Positions 21,075-33,300 of a stretch of DNA of 64,000 nt are shown here, piece after piece. Position numbers and translations under genes: made by a program. The stretch is taken from positions 575,099 to 639,098 of the forward strand of contig JACAXG010000169.1 of the NCBI GenBank assembly GCA_018881555.1, in the 5' to 3' direction. Below the pieces are notes generated by a model, which had not been told where the DNA came from, did no database searches, and saw only the letters and a list, made by a program, of their open reading frames with translations. The number at the start of each line of letters is the position of its first letter. Within the stretch, counting starts at the first letter, position 1. The stretch comes from Amblyornis subalaris (Eukaryota; Chordata; Aves; Passeriformes; Ptilonorhynchidae).

Positions 21075-22393
21075 CGGGACTGCAGTGNGAGGGAGCGACC
21101 CTGGGCACGCAGGGACCCCAGGCAGGGCAGGGAGCCTGGGCAGGCTCTGCCTCCTGGCTCAGGGCTGCCCCTAGAAAATCTGGCTGCTTCACTTGCCTCN
21201 GCTTGGCTCTGCTCACCTGAGGGCACAGAAGCGCTTGGGAATGGGGACCCGGGGTCCCGGGTGCTGCAATCAGGGAAGGAAGCACCAGGCCTGGGATGCT
21301 TGCAGATGAGGCAGGAAGGGATTACACACATCCCACTGCTCCAAACATGCGTCCCCCTTGAACAAAGCCGTTCCTGCCTCTGTGTGCAGCCAGGGCTGGG
21401 AACGGGCTCCCAGCTGCTCTGGGAACGCTGCGGATCACTTTCCTTTCCCACTGTCAGCACCTGCTTAGAGGTTAGTTCCTATGACCTTCAGGGTAATGCC
21501 ATATCACAGTTTTATTGCCCTGAGAAAGAGATGGGGATGATAAACCAGGGCGAAGCCGAGGAGCCCCATCCCTCCCCCTGTGATCCTCCGGCCCCAGTGG
21601 ACNCGAGGCCCCTCCGAGCGCCCGGCTCTGTCCCGCGGAGCCGAGTCCCCTGAGGGCAGCCTGCGTGCACTCTCTCCCATCAAGCTGCAGACAGAGGCAG
21701 GAATAATACGAACACATATTTTTAGCAGCAGCAAATTATTTCTCTTACAGAAGGAATATTTCCATGCTGGGCTTTTTCCCTTCCCTTATCACAGATTGTA
21801 TATTTAGAGCGTGAGAACACTACCTCGCACAAACAAGCGCTGCCAGAGCCTGTGCTCAGGCAGGGAGCCACTGCCGCCCTCTCAGACCCGCCCCTTTTTG
21901 GGACCGAACCCCCATCTTCGCTCCACAAGTGGGAACTGCCAAAGGGAGCGCTGAGTTTGGGATATTATGTGAAAAGAAAGGGAAAAGGCACTCCAGAGAG
22001 TTATCAATCAGCAGGTTTGTGAAGTCGGAGCTGCTGAGCTGTAGGAAACACGGGGCAGACCGCAAGCCCTGACACAGCCACCAGCAGCAGCTCAGGCTCC
22101 ACCGCTTCCCCTCTGGCTGCAGGTGCACGAGGGATCCCGGGGGACGGCTGGAACGGTTGGGGACATCCCCAGGGCCATCTGGCTGCTAAAACACACTGCA
22201 CTTGCCAGCAGAGTGTCTCACCCAAAGAGTGGCTTTACAGCCTGCCCTGCAGAGAGCCTGTGAAGCAAAGGCCACGGGTGCTCAAAGCCCCTGCCCACCG
22301 TGGCAGGACGTGCCAGGTTAATGGGGTGGGGTGACAAACCACAGGGTCTTTACCCTGCTTTCCCATCCCTCTGGCATGCTGGAGGCTGGGCAG

Positions 22394-22472
22394 CCCTGCC
22401 TTCCTGCCTGCTTCCCTGCTGCCTCCCTGCCTGTCCTGCCTGCTTCCCTGCCTGCCTCCCCGCCCGCCTGGC
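22394..22472. repeat. CCTGCCTTC/CCTGCCTCC-type low-complexity repeat
   Basis: About 80 bp of alternating CTGCCTGCTTCCC and CTGCCTCCCTGCCTG words with almost no purine except G. The strong strand asymmetry produces Pro/Ala/Cys-rich and Arg/Gln/Gly-rich chance frames on the two strands (22235-22663). Confidence 0.85.
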
Positions 22473-23252
22473 CCTGCTGGGAGGTGCTCTCTGGCACGGA
22501 AGCCACAGCCAGCCGGCAGCCCTGGACTGCAGCTACGNAGGCTTCTCATTCCTAGAGAGGAGGCTGATTTCACAGCCCGACCGTGGCAAACGTCTCTGCA
22601 ATTTCCAGAGTTTGTCATGGATGAGCCGTTAGGAACCTGCTTGGCGAAGGAGTCAGACTGCACAGCTCCTCCTGGTCGATGGACCCAACCCCTCTCTGTG
22701 GCCCCTCTAACGGAGATTTAACGCATTTCAAACAAAAATGCATCAAATGCTGTATTTCCACACTGAACATGGGGATTTCATGGTCTGGGTGACTTTCATG
22801 ACATCAAGATTGATACGGACTCTTAATCATAGGTAACAGTTGCTGGGTGCAGCCGCAGGATGAGAGCTGGGTGTCTTGGATGCCTCCCTGGATTTGCCCC
22901 TCTCAGACTGGCACAGTTTATTTTCCTCACATCTCTGCTTGGGCATTGCCTTCCCAATGAGAACAACATGTTGAGTCATCGAGCTTTCTGCAAATCGTGG
23001 GCTGTGCCTTCTGACCTGCCCCGGATCACTCCAACAGCAGCATGGGAATGGAAATGGATCCGACTGCTNCAGCACTCATCCCTCGTGAGCAGGGGCTGTG
23101 GTGTGGAGGCAAAGCCTGCATCGAGCAGGTCCTGCAGCAGCCCAGGCACATTTCAGTCATTGCAGACAAGGAGTGGCACTGCCGAGTCAAGACATCGCCT
23201 GCCATCAGACACTCAGGGCCTCCTCACCAGCCCAGGCATCTGCCAGTGCCAC

Positions 23253-23562
23253 ACAGAATCTCAGAATCACAGAATCCCTAAGGTTGGAAAAGCCCTCCAA
23301 GATCACCGAGTGCAGCCATTCCCCAGCACTGCCAAGGCCAGCACTAAACCATGTCCCCAGGTGCCACATCTACACAGCTTTTAAATCCCTCCAGGGATGG
23401 GGACTCCACCACTGCCCTGGGCAGCTGTGCCACAGCTGGACAGCCCTTTCTGTGCAGAAATTTTCCCCAATAGCCAACCTAAACCTCCCCTGGCACAATT
23501 GGAGGCTGCTTCCACTTTTCCTGTTGCTTGTTACTTGGGAGAAGAAACTGACCCTCCCCAAC
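23253..23562 (-). mobile_element. CR1 LINE 3'-end fragment ('aaggttggaaaagccctccaagatca' subfamily)
   Basis: Tail complement CAGAATCACAGAATCCCTAA, then GGTTGGAAAAGCCCTCCAAG, GCACTGCCAAGGCCAGCACT, ACCATGTCCCCAGGTGCCAC, TCCCTCCAGGGATGGGGACT, AACCTAAACCTCCCCTGGCA and TTGCTTGTTACTTGGGAGAA. It is the best-preserved member of this subfamily in the window. Confidence 0.95.
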
Positions 23563-24352
23563 ATCCTGCAGCTCATCCTGCCCAGAGCAGGCACTGCTGG
23601 CAGTGGTGGTGNGGGGCAGTGAGCCTCAGGCCCCAGTGAATTCTGTCTCACAGGTCAGGTTTGGAAGGTTTACCCATCTCCACCTGCAAACCACTGTTCC
23701 TACTCTGCCCAGTCCATACTTGAACGTTCAGGTAAAGAAAGGCTTATGTGGCATGTTAGCATTCCTATTCTTAATCCACTTGCTCCAAAATCTCAATTAA
23801 CAGGGATTTTCCCAGCCATGAGTTTTCCCATTGCAACCAGAAACAGCTGCAAAAGTGTCACCTCCAAACTCAGCCCCTGACCCCACATGTCCTTGCTGCT
23901 GGGGCTGTCTCCAGAGGATGTTCCCACCTGCCTGAGACCCAGGGTGGCAGGTCGGGCAGGGCTATGCCCTGTGCTTCACCACAGCTCTCAAATCAGATCT
24001 CCTACCAGCTCTTTTATTTCTGTTAATGACCTTTGGGTGCAGCTGAGAAAGCATCAGAGGGATTTCCACTCTTGGCAGACAGGCTGGGGCTATGGCAAGG
24101 CTCAGAGTCTCTCCCATTCCTGACCTGGAAGAGGGGAAGAGCAAGTANAGCCAGCACAGCCAGTCCATGAGCTGCAGTAAGGAGCCCCAGCTTCAGTCAG
24201 TCACTTTTAAGGGTTAACATGGGCTCAGCCCTCAATAACCACACAGATTCCTCTTTGATTTTCCTCTCAGTAACCTGTCCGTGGCTCTGGGTCATGTCAC
24301 TGGGCAGAGAAGGTGGGCTGGAGCCCTATCCCTAACCCAGCTCCATCACCAA
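23563..24352. other. Single-copy non-coding stretch
   Basis: No gene, RNA or repeat recognised between two same-strand CR1 fragments. Unremarkable composition. Confidence 0.5.
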
Positions 24353-24545
24353 ATCAAGGAATCATTAAGGTTGGAAAAGACCTTTAAGATCATCAAGTCC
24401 ATCTGTCAACCCAGCACCANCACCATGTTTTACTAAATGATGTCCCCAAGTGCCACATCCAGACATTTTTTGAACACTCCATGGCATGTCTGTATTTCCA
24501 CCACCCTGCTGAGTTAGGGCCAGTTCCACACCCACAGCAGAGCTG
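24353..24545 (-). mobile_element. CR1 LINE 3'-end fragment ('aaggttggaaaagacctttaagatcatc' subfamily)
   Basis: AGGAATCATTAAGGTTGGAA, AAGACCTTTAAGATCATCAA, GTCCATCTGTCAACCCAGCA, ATGATGTCCCCAAGTGCCAC and ATCCAGACATTTTTTGAACA. Diverged after about 24490, with a weak match to the 'cagcctgttcc' portion up to 24545. Confidence 0.88.
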
Positions 24546-25238
24546 TCCTCCCCATGGCCTGAGACACCTCTGATCCCATCGGCTGGGGAGGGTCCAGTGG
24601 AGGAAATCTCCTTGAAGAGATGAGTCTCACCTTGTCTATCCATCCAGTGCCTCCCCAGAGCCAAAAACCCTGAGGGGTGGGGGAGACCAACAGCTCACAG
24701 TGCAAACCTCCCAGCCCCAAAGAGAGGAAGGAAGCTTGCACCTCTGAGCTGGGACAAGCCTTCCTCAGTCACCTCCTCCATGCTCTCCTCCTGGCTGCAG
24801 GAAGAAAGGCTGGATCAGCCCAGGCACAGGAGATGCTCTGCCAGGAGTGGGACACATTTTGCAGGGCCTAAAAAGGCAAGAGCTCAGATGCAGGAGGTGC
24901 CATCCCACTTCAGCTGCCTCCAGCTCCTTCCCAAAAAGAGCTCAAATTTCTGCCCTGGCTTGTGCATAGGCTTGGACACCTCTGGAGAGAACANAGATGA
25001 GTGTGGGGGCTTGGGGGAGCTCTGGTGACAGAGATCAGAGAGAACGGGCTGTGGTGGTGACCAGGGTTTGTCAGGAGGCCCCTCCCTGGAGGGAGAGGTC
25101 TCCATCAGCCTCAGAAGCCACCCAGTGTGTGGAGCTGGTCCCGCTGGAAGGGGCTCAGCAGGCAGGGGGAAAAGCGAGGAGCAAGGGCCAGTTCTCTGCC
25201 AAGACTNATTTCTCCCATGGATGGGGCCAAGATTGGCT

Positions 25239-25269
25239 GCAGTGATAGCAGTGATAGCAGTGATATCAG
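25239..25269. repeat. 9 bp tandem triplicate
   Basis: GCAGTGATA repeated three times, the third followed by TCAG. Perfect units; a small slippage repeat. Confidence 0.9.
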
Positions 25270-26584
25270 CCCCACGTTCTGTGTGGAGCTGGCTCATCTC
25301 TGCAGGACTGAGCTCTCTGGCAGGAGCTGTGTGGGGCCAGTCCCGGGAGCTGAGCTGCTCCACAGGAACCACCGCGGGCAGGAGCAGAATCCCACTGAAA
25401 TCAGAGCACATTGGACACAGTGCTCAGAGCACAGCCACCCTGCAGCCGAGCTGGCAGTGGGGAGAACCAGCACTGCTGTCTCTCACATGCTCACCAAACA
25501 CACCTAAAACGCTGCTCAGTGGCTCTTCCCAAAGGAGGGACTCTTAGGAGAGCCCAGGAAACAAGNGATGGACAAAGATGAGCACTGCTTGCTGCTGAAA
25601 GCCTGAGGTTAAGGAGGAAAGTAGGAGGCTGGAAAGCATTTACACATTTCTCATGACCTGGATTTCCAAGAAAAGTGGCTTGGCAAGGACCAGCAGGCTG
25701 AAACTCAATCCCTGGGTTCATCCTGGAACAGGGATCTGGACAGTTTGGGATCCCTACAAACAGCAAGTGGCCAGGCTGAGCCAGTGGGCAGGACTCTGGA
25801 TGAGGGAGTGGTGGCTGGCAGAGCAGCCCAGGACCAGGCAGGCATTTCAGGAACCAAGGAACCCCAACTACCCTTGCCTGAACACTTTAATCTAGAAAAA
25901 TGCTTCAAATGGGAGTAGTGGGGGANGGAGCAAGAAAAATAGAAGGGAAAGCAGATGCATGTTTGGGAGAGGGTTTGAATTNAAAACCCAGAGAGTGGGA
26001 GTGTTAAAATGAGATTTCCAGGCAGATGCCTTCTCTCTTGTGTGACCAGGAACAAACCATCCCATACTGGGAGATGCACGTCAACACACATCTCCCTTTG
26101 GGTATTTCCAAACCTGCTTTCTGCCCAGTCCCTGCGTGGAGGGAGGGCACTGATCTTCCCTTGTTATCTTCTTATTGTGGTGTTATGACCCCAAGGACAT
26201 TTTAGGCACTTGGGAAGGCAATCCCTGGGCGTGTGCTCCAAGAGCCAGGAGGAGCAGCAAGTTTTTCCATAGAGGCCGTGCCTCCGTGTTGCTGTGGTCA
26301 CTGAGAGGCACGAATGCAATCCAAAATCCCCAGAAGTTCAGTCGGAAGGCTGGGCGAAGACTTCACCTGCTGAGAAATAAAGGGAATGTTTTTGCTGCTC
26401 AACTCGCCTGCGCAGGCAGAGCTGGTGTGAAAATTCCCGGTGTGAAGGTGAAGAGCCTGACCCGTCCTGCTCCCCCTGGCAGGATCTGTCCCCTGCAGAG
26501 TGGTGGCACTGAGAAGGGGCAGGAGCAGGCTGGGTGATGTGCTGAGGGAGGAGGACGAGGGCAGAGCTCCCGGCCGGCCGGGGC

Positions 26585-26604
26585 TCGGCTGCAGCTGCAG
26601 CCGA
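26585..26604. other. 20 bp perfect palindrome
   Basis: TCGGCTGCAGCTGCAGCCGA equals its own reverse complement. It sits in a GC-rich patch with CGGCCGGCCGG immediately upstream. It could form a cruciform, or bind E-box-type factors (central CAGCTG), but no function is shown. Confidence 0.9.
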
Positions 26605-29124
26605 CAGCTGCTACAGGAACCAGCTGGGCTGGACGGCGGGAGCGGAGCAGGAAGGATTTCCAGGATGAGAGTTTGAGAGGGAGGCAGGGTCTCCTGTGAG
26701 ATGGAGGAGCTGAGTCTGGGGGAGGTCTTCCCGTGATAATCATCACTGGGAATTACCCTGTGGTGGGGGATGGGAGGTGGAAGGAGGGGTCAGGTTCTCT
26801 GTGAAGAGTTCAGAAAGGATCAAGACAGAGAAATTGAAGTGTTAAGAGATAAGACACAGTCCCTGTAAAAACAGCCCCTGGCACTTTGGGGATGGGTGCC
26901 CTCTGCACCCTGGCCCACAGGAGCCTCCAGGCAGCACAGAGGGGAGGGAAAAGCTTAATTCAACCTAAATCAGACAGGTGTGATCAGCAGCACCTCACAC
27001 TGTGCGTGGGTCTGGGGTTCATTTATAGTCCACTTAGTTGCTCTGCATACAATGACCTTTCCTTGCTCAGGATCTGTTGTTTCACTTGTCCTGCCACGGC
27101 AGCAGTTTGATGGATGAATTTCAGGGTCATATCCAGCAGTTCACTCTGGATTCTCCCTGCTGCACCACTAGATCCTTGCTGACATGCAAGTTAGGAAAAT
27201 CCCATGCAGTCTCCAGCACATGAGACCCCATGGGGCAGGCACTGAGGGACTATTTTCTTTCTGGAAGGATGAGAAACTCATTACCAGCACAGATGGCCTG
27301 GCTCTTCCAGGCCTCTCGCCTCGAGTGCCAGCCCAGCAAAGGCCACGGGCTCTCTGAGATTACAGCCACTCGGAGTTTATGAGCTTACATAAAACATTTA
27401 CGGTGGNTGCATTAGTAACACAGTGGCTTGTATTTATGGCTGGTGCATGCCCGCTGCAGGGCAGGGGTGACCCCCAGGCTTAGCCGGAGCCCCTGTGCTG
27501 GTATTTGGATGGCTTCCATCAGCATCAACAGCTGGGCTCTGCAGAGCAGCCAAAGGCAGCTCAGATGTCGTGTCTGTGCTCCAGCACCCCACCCACGGGG
27601 TCCCTCCAGCACCAGGAGCACAAAGNGCTGCTCCCACCAGGATGGGGCTGCTGTGGTCGTGGGAGGTGAGACCTCTGAGCCAGCGTGGCTGAGGTTTCTG
27701 AGCTCTCTCNTCCTACCTGCTGCACCCATCACCACCTGGCCTCCAGCACCAGCAAAGGACCTCTTTTATGAGAGCGGAATTAAAGGTGTGATGGGTAAGG
27801 AGGGACATTTCGGAAGGCAAGGAGCAGCAGCAGGAGTCACTGAGCATGGGGTGGGGTGTCCACACAGCCCCCGCTCCCCTCAGGAAGGAGGAACAACAGG
27901 AACAGGGAAGAACTTGCTCAGAGAAAAGATAAACAGACCAGNGAGATAGTGAAGCCAAAAGTTGCTAATTAACCTCAAATTGCTTTGGAAAGGACTCCAA
28001 GTGGAGTGNTCCCTCTGGAAGCTGGGCAGGCAGGACTGTCCCAGCACATCTGCTCTGCTCCTGCATTGCAGCTCCTGTGGCCGTGTTCCTCTCGGGCAGC
28101 CTGAGCTGTCCTGGGTGTGAAAGCAGGAGTCAGCAATGTGAAAGGGAGCAGCACTTGCTCTTCCCTCTGGCTGAACTTTGTTTGGGTTCCACAAGGACCG
28201 GCNGGAGCCCTTGGTGCCTTCCACCAGAGTCCTGTCCCTGCGCTCCCAGCACCACACCGAGCTGGCAGGAGATGAGTGCCCGGCTGAGCTCACCTGGGGC
28301 AGCAGCACGCCCCGAGCAAACCTCGTGTGCTGCAGCTCTGCTAAAGCCAGCACAGCCCAGGCCACGGCCCAGCCATCGCCCCTCCGAGCACTTCATGCGC
28401 TGCAGGATTGGGAGATTTACGGAAGGGCTGGAGCCCAGTTCCCCCAGGCCAAGGAAATAAATGAGGGAGAAGAATTAAAGTGATTGCTCAAACCCAAGGG
28501 CCAGTCAGGAACAATCGAGGCTCCTCAGAGCAGGAAATGACACTCACTGAGCATCTGGGTGCATGTCAGGACGGATTAGGAGCCTGTCAGGAGTCAGACA
28601 TCAGCTTTACAGGATGATTACGTGCGACAGGGCTGCTGTGGGCTTTGGACACCAGAAGCACCGTTCCAGGCACTGCAGTCCCAGAGCAGCTGCCACTCTC
28701 CTGCAATACACAATTTCTTCTTTCTCCACTGAAGGTCCTCAAAAAATGACACCAGCTGAGATGTCGTATTTGGCTGCAAACCAGGGCAGGTTTTCAAGTG
28801 CAGCATCCAGTGAAGCGCAGGGATGTGACNTCCCTACTTGGCCCACAAGATGCCTCTGCTCCAGCCAGATCCAGCTCTGTTTGAGGGGTGTGGGGTGATT
28901 GCCATCCTGCAATGCCCAAGGAGAGGTTTTGGCACCAGCTTTAATGGCTCTAACACTTTCTGAGTCTGGTGGTCTAGACATGCAAACACCTTTAGATTCG
29001 GTGCTGTCCCCGTATTTTTGGATGAGGAGGGTTTACAAATAAACCCTTCACCTGTAGATGGGTACCCAAGCCCTCACTTTTCACCATGCAGAGATATGGG
29101 GCTGTAGGAAGGTAATGCTGAGGC

Positions 29125-29738
29125 AGCCAAGTGCACTGGGACCTCGAAACCCCTCATGTGCTGGGCTGGTCCCACAGCATAGGGGGAGGAATTCTGCCTC
29201 TCTGCCCCACTGTGGTGAGACCCCACCTGCAGAGCTGCCCCAGCCCTGGGGTCAAACAGCAGAAGGACGTAGAGCTGCAGGAGAGAGTCCGGAGGAGGCC
29301 ACGGAGATGCTCCAAGGGCTGGAGCCCCTCTGCTCTGGAGCCAGGCTGGGAGAGCTGGGGGGGCTCACCCGGAGAAGAGAAGGGTCCAGGGAGACCTTAG
29401 AGCCCTTTCCAGTGCCTAAAGGGGCTCCAGGAGAGCTGGAGAAGGACTTGGGACAAGGGCTTGGAGGGACAGGACACAGGGAATGGCTTCCCACTGCCAG
29501 AAGGCAGGGATAGATGGGATATTGGGAAGGAATTGTTCCCTGTGAGGGTGGGGAGGCCCTGGCACAGGATGCCCAGAGAAGCTGTGGCTGCCTCTTCCCT
29601 GCAAGTGTCCAAGGCCAGGTTGGACGGCGCTTGGAGCAACCTGGGATAGTGGAAGCTGTCCCTGCCCATGGCAGGGGATGGAATGGGATGAGCTTACAGT
29701 CCCTTCCAACCCANACCAGTCTCTGGTTCTGTGAAACC
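29125..29738 (+). mobile_element. CR1 LINE 3' region, long copy
   Basis: In order: ATTCTGCCTCTCTGCCCCAC, GTGAGACCCCACCTGCAGAG, GAGAGAGTCCGGAGGAGGCC, ATGCTCCAAGGGCTGGAGCC, CTCTGCTCTGGAGCCAGGCT, GGCTCCAGGAGAGCTGGAGA, GGAAGGAATTGTTCCCTGTG, GAGGCCCTGGCACAGGATGC, CCAAGGCCAGGTTGGACGGC and GGAATGGGATGAGCTTACAG, ending in ACCAGTCTCTGGTTCTGTG. From 29525 rightwards it is identical to arm 1. The start is approximate because the upstream flank resembles 42830 weakly. Confidence 0.95.
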
Positions 29739-30243
29739 TTGGCAGGGTCAGGTAGGGAAACATCATTTTGAGCAACTCAGAGCTGAGTCCTTGGAGAGGA
29801 CTTGGCTCTCCAACAGGTAACCAGGCAGGNAGAGCAAGACCTTGTCCCAGAGGTTCTTGTGAGCAGCAGCACATGGAGATGGCAGGTTTAGTTGGAGACA
29901 TGATGGTGTGGTCATGCTATTGTGGACTCACCATCCATCCCCTTGCCTCTTCAAACTTCTCCTCTTTTCTAATTCCCAATGAAAAGCAGTGGTTTNCCTT
30001 GCTTCTCCTTNGNTTTGGGAGAATGTTAATGTGCAAACTCCAAGGCTGACAGGAAAACATAGACTTTTCTTCCAGATATGAAACAGCTACAGAAATGTCC
30101 AACTTAGAGTAAGGAACAAGAGGTTGCTTGAGTCCACCCTGCTGAGNGTGTCTGCTAGAAGGGTTTCCCAAATAATGAAACCATCTGTCTGTTGCTGCTG
30201 TCCTGTACACCTAAAAAAAATGGGTAAAGAGTAAAGGGAAAGA
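29525..30243. repeat. Inverted duplication, arm 2 (matches reverse complement of 16193-16911)
   Basis: Starts inside the CR1 body at GGAAGGAATTG, includes that CR1's 3' end (to about 29738), then about 500 bp of unclassified sequence, and stops at GTAAAGGGAAAGA. Exactly there a CR1 3' tail begins (30243-30306). N positions unique to this arm: 29830 only. N positions unique to the other arm: 16280, 16617, 16864 and 16867. The ORF at 29917-30210 (reverse) is the twin of that at 16226-16519. Confidence 0.97.
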
Positions 30244-30306
30244 GGTGGAATGGGATAAGCGTTAAGTTCCCTTCCAATCCAAACCAGTCCATGATTTTAT
30301 GATTAC
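30243..30306 (+). mobile_element. CR1 LINE 3' tail, about 64 bp
   Basis: GAGGTGGAATGGGATAAGCG, TTAAGTTCCCTTCCAATCCA, AACCAGTCCATGATTTTATG. This is only the last 60 or so bases of a CR1. It continues at the CR1 coordinate that would follow the 'cccatggcaggg' box, so it may be the original tail of the CR1 whose body is at 29125-29524, separated by arm 2. Confidence 0.85.
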
Positions 30307-33300
30307 TTTTACTATTCTGTACTGGATTTTCTTTTCAGCATCATAGCCTTTGTGGTGAGGGCTGGATACTCCCTGCAACAAGGGTCCAGTTTTCTCACCC
30401 CTGATTTTCTTTGCAGTAGAAAGGAGTCTCGGAAAGTTCAACTCAGCAGCTCTCCACTGCTGTGGTCTCAATTCATGCTGTGTCACAGATGCTGCCCTTC
30501 CATTTTCTTTGTGGATTCCCTGGAAACTACCAAGTTCTTGTCTATAAACACATTTTGAGAGCAAGTAAGTCCATGTTATGGAAACAGCCTAATGCTTCCA
30601 ACTTCTGGGCTTCAATCCTGCTGGCTGAGCTCGTTGCTCACACCCGAGCAGTGCAGCACAAGCCCAACAGCAGGAAAACCCTCCCAGGGAGATCACACCA
30701 AGCCTCGGCGAATCCTGAACAGTTGTGGTGAACTCACAAGTCTTTTACCACAGACTAAAGTCCCTCTAAACAAACATTTTTCTGAAATATAAGAACACAT
30801 GAACTGACTTCAGTGCAGAGTCAGGCACCTGGACCCTCTCACCAAGGCAAAGGACCCTCCTATCTACCTCTTACCCAAACAGCTCAAAGCAGCGGGTGGG
30901 TCAAAGAGACTCTCCCAAAATCTGGTGGAGAAAGACAGAGACCTGCAGATCACTCACATCCCCATGTGCCTCAGGGCTGGTGGAAGTGGCCCTGANGACA
31001 TCTGTGTCTCTTCCAGAAACTTGCACCAGTTGTCTAATTGNTAGGAGTCCAAAATTTGGGGACATAAATGTCACCACGAGGATTCTCAAGTGTACACAAT
31101 GAGGCAGCCTCCGCACGGACTTCAAAAGAATCTCAGATGAACCCCAAGAAACACTTCATGTAAGCACTCACAACCCTTTTCTTATTCACATCAAACTCAT
31201 ATCAATCCCATATCGATGCCAGGGATGCCCCGAGGTCCTTTCTAACCCTTGTCATCGAAGGATTCCAACTAATTTTAGTCTTTTAGTTGTTCAAGCCTTC
31301 TGAGGATAAATACACTGAGGTCATCAGTGAAACAGTCAAATGTTTTACACCTTTATATGGGCTGAACTATGTTGGGATGGGACANCTTGCTGGGACGGGA
31401 CATCCTGCTGGGATGGCTGCAGCCTGGAGGAGCCATGCTTGGCCTGGTGGCAGCAGTGCCAGGACCCTGTCATGGGCAATAGGAGCCCTTTGGCCCGTCT
31501 GCCAGTACCTGGTATGACACAACAAAACCCCAAAGTGACAATTTAGACAAGGACAGTAAAGTGATAGATAANGGAAAAAATTACCCAACTCTGGAGAAGT
31601 AACAAATGAGGGACTGGCTGTCCCACCTNGGAAACAAGGCTTGGACACTTACAGGGACCCTGCAGCACAATCTGCACATAAAGGGACCCCGACTGAGCAC
31701 TCTAATTGGTCTGATTTATATAAACATAGAGGCTATCAAAAGCTCATCAATTTTGAAATGCTCTAAAAATATTTTAAAGCTTTCTATGATAGTGTAAACT
31801 CTCCATAGGAAACATCCATTGTCTGTGCCAACTTGCTCTCTCCTGTCCCACCCTGAGACCAGAGTGTTCCATTTGCCTCTCCCACTGAGGAGGTCCCACT
31901 CACAAACCTCACAAACCCACTCTCAGCAATTCAGGGGCTGGCACACAAATTTAAGGATNTACTGAGGCCTCCCTGTCCTGGGGAGGGCTCTGCTCCCTCT
32001 CCTGGGGTGCACCACAACTCTGCTGAAACATTATCCAGCATTTGATAATCTTCCAATTAAAAAGAAAGCACTAATAAAATAAGGAAGCATCCCAATATCT
32101 GTCATAAAGCAATAATTGATTGTGCAATCGATGGATGAAGCTCGGGTAAATGACTTGGGGATGTGACAACTACGGAAGAGAAAAGCTTGGATGTGAACAG
32201 TCCCACTGGCTGAGAACATTCTCACGCCTGAGCAGGGATGGGAACGAGGCTCAGCCCAGCTCACAACTGCCATCACTGCTTTGCTTCCTAAACTTCACTT
32301 TCTTTTATTTGGAAAAAGAACTACGAAATTAAAGCAAGCAAATAAAACAAACAAACCATCCTTATCTTAGAAAAATCCCACCGTCACGCTGCAGGGAGAT
32401 AAGAAATGGTGGAGCAGTTATTGTGTTGCTGTCGATGGGAGCCGTAAGTGTTACANGGCAAGAAAAACAAACACTCCCTGTCGGATGGGAGAAAATGTTT
32501 CTTCTCAGTTAGAGAAAGAAAAACACAAAGCAGCTCAACTGCATCCCCAAAATTGTGCAATTTACTTTGCATATTTGGCACCAAAAGTAGAAGAAGCAGT
32601 TTATAATCCAGGGTTTTCATGCAAATGACAGGTTCTTGGTTCTCGAAGGAGCACTTCATTTTGGTATGCTTTTTTAATTAACATTCTCACAGTACGTTAG
32701 AATTAAAGGAACACCACCAGCAGAAAACTCACTGAGTGAGCATTTTCAGTGCCTGGTGCCCCAGCAATCCCTGGACTGGCTGTAATTGAGGCACATCAGG
32801 GAAGCAGCAACTCCCTGGCTGGTTTGGGGTTTATATGGATAACTGCAGCATTTTCTCTACAGCCAATTCCCCCATGTGCCTGGGCTGGGCAGCTTCCCCC
32901 TTCCCAGAGCAACAGGAGACACGACTTGAAGGACCAGGACCAGGCAGCAATCCATGATCCATCTGAAGGCTGTGGATGTGCAATACCCGGAGTTTGCTTT
33001 TCTTTAATATTTCACTAGGAAGATGCGCATTGCTGTACATTTCATTATTTTTAAATGTTAATCCAAACTGCAATAAGGTGGAAATTATGTATAAAACAAC
33101 CCAATAAACTCCTTTTTCTGCCCCAAGAGTTGGTTCTGTGCTTCAAGATACAGAACAGTTGGTTGTGAAACACACTTAGAGAGACCGAAAAGGGCACTGC
33201 CTGCCTGCAAAAACAGTTCAAAATTGGTGAGAGTATCCCAAAGAAGGTAATTTTTCAGGAAGAAGCTGTATGAGGCAGCTCTCCAGGCAGCAAAGGGAAC

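Larger units (their letters stand above)
20843..23252. other. Single-copy non-coding stretch
   Basis: No gene supported. It contains a 16 bp triplicate at 21027-21074, a CT-rich imperfect repeat at 22394-22472, a modest CpG patch at 21540-21650 and an AT-leaning unique block at 22690-22850 (ACGCATTTCAAACAAAAATG, CTCTTAATCATAGG) that could be regulatory. Open frames are composition-driven. Confidence 0.5.
24546..29124. other. Single-copy non-coding stretch, 4.6 kb
   Basis: No gene supported. Minor structures are a 9 bp triplicate at 25239-25269 and a GC-rich patch at 26555-26640 containing a 20 bp perfect palindrome at 26585-26604. Frames such as 27428-27949 (forward) and 27880-28365 (reverse) overlap antiparallel and show no domains. 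28040-28420 is mildly CpG-enriched. Confidence 0.5.
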
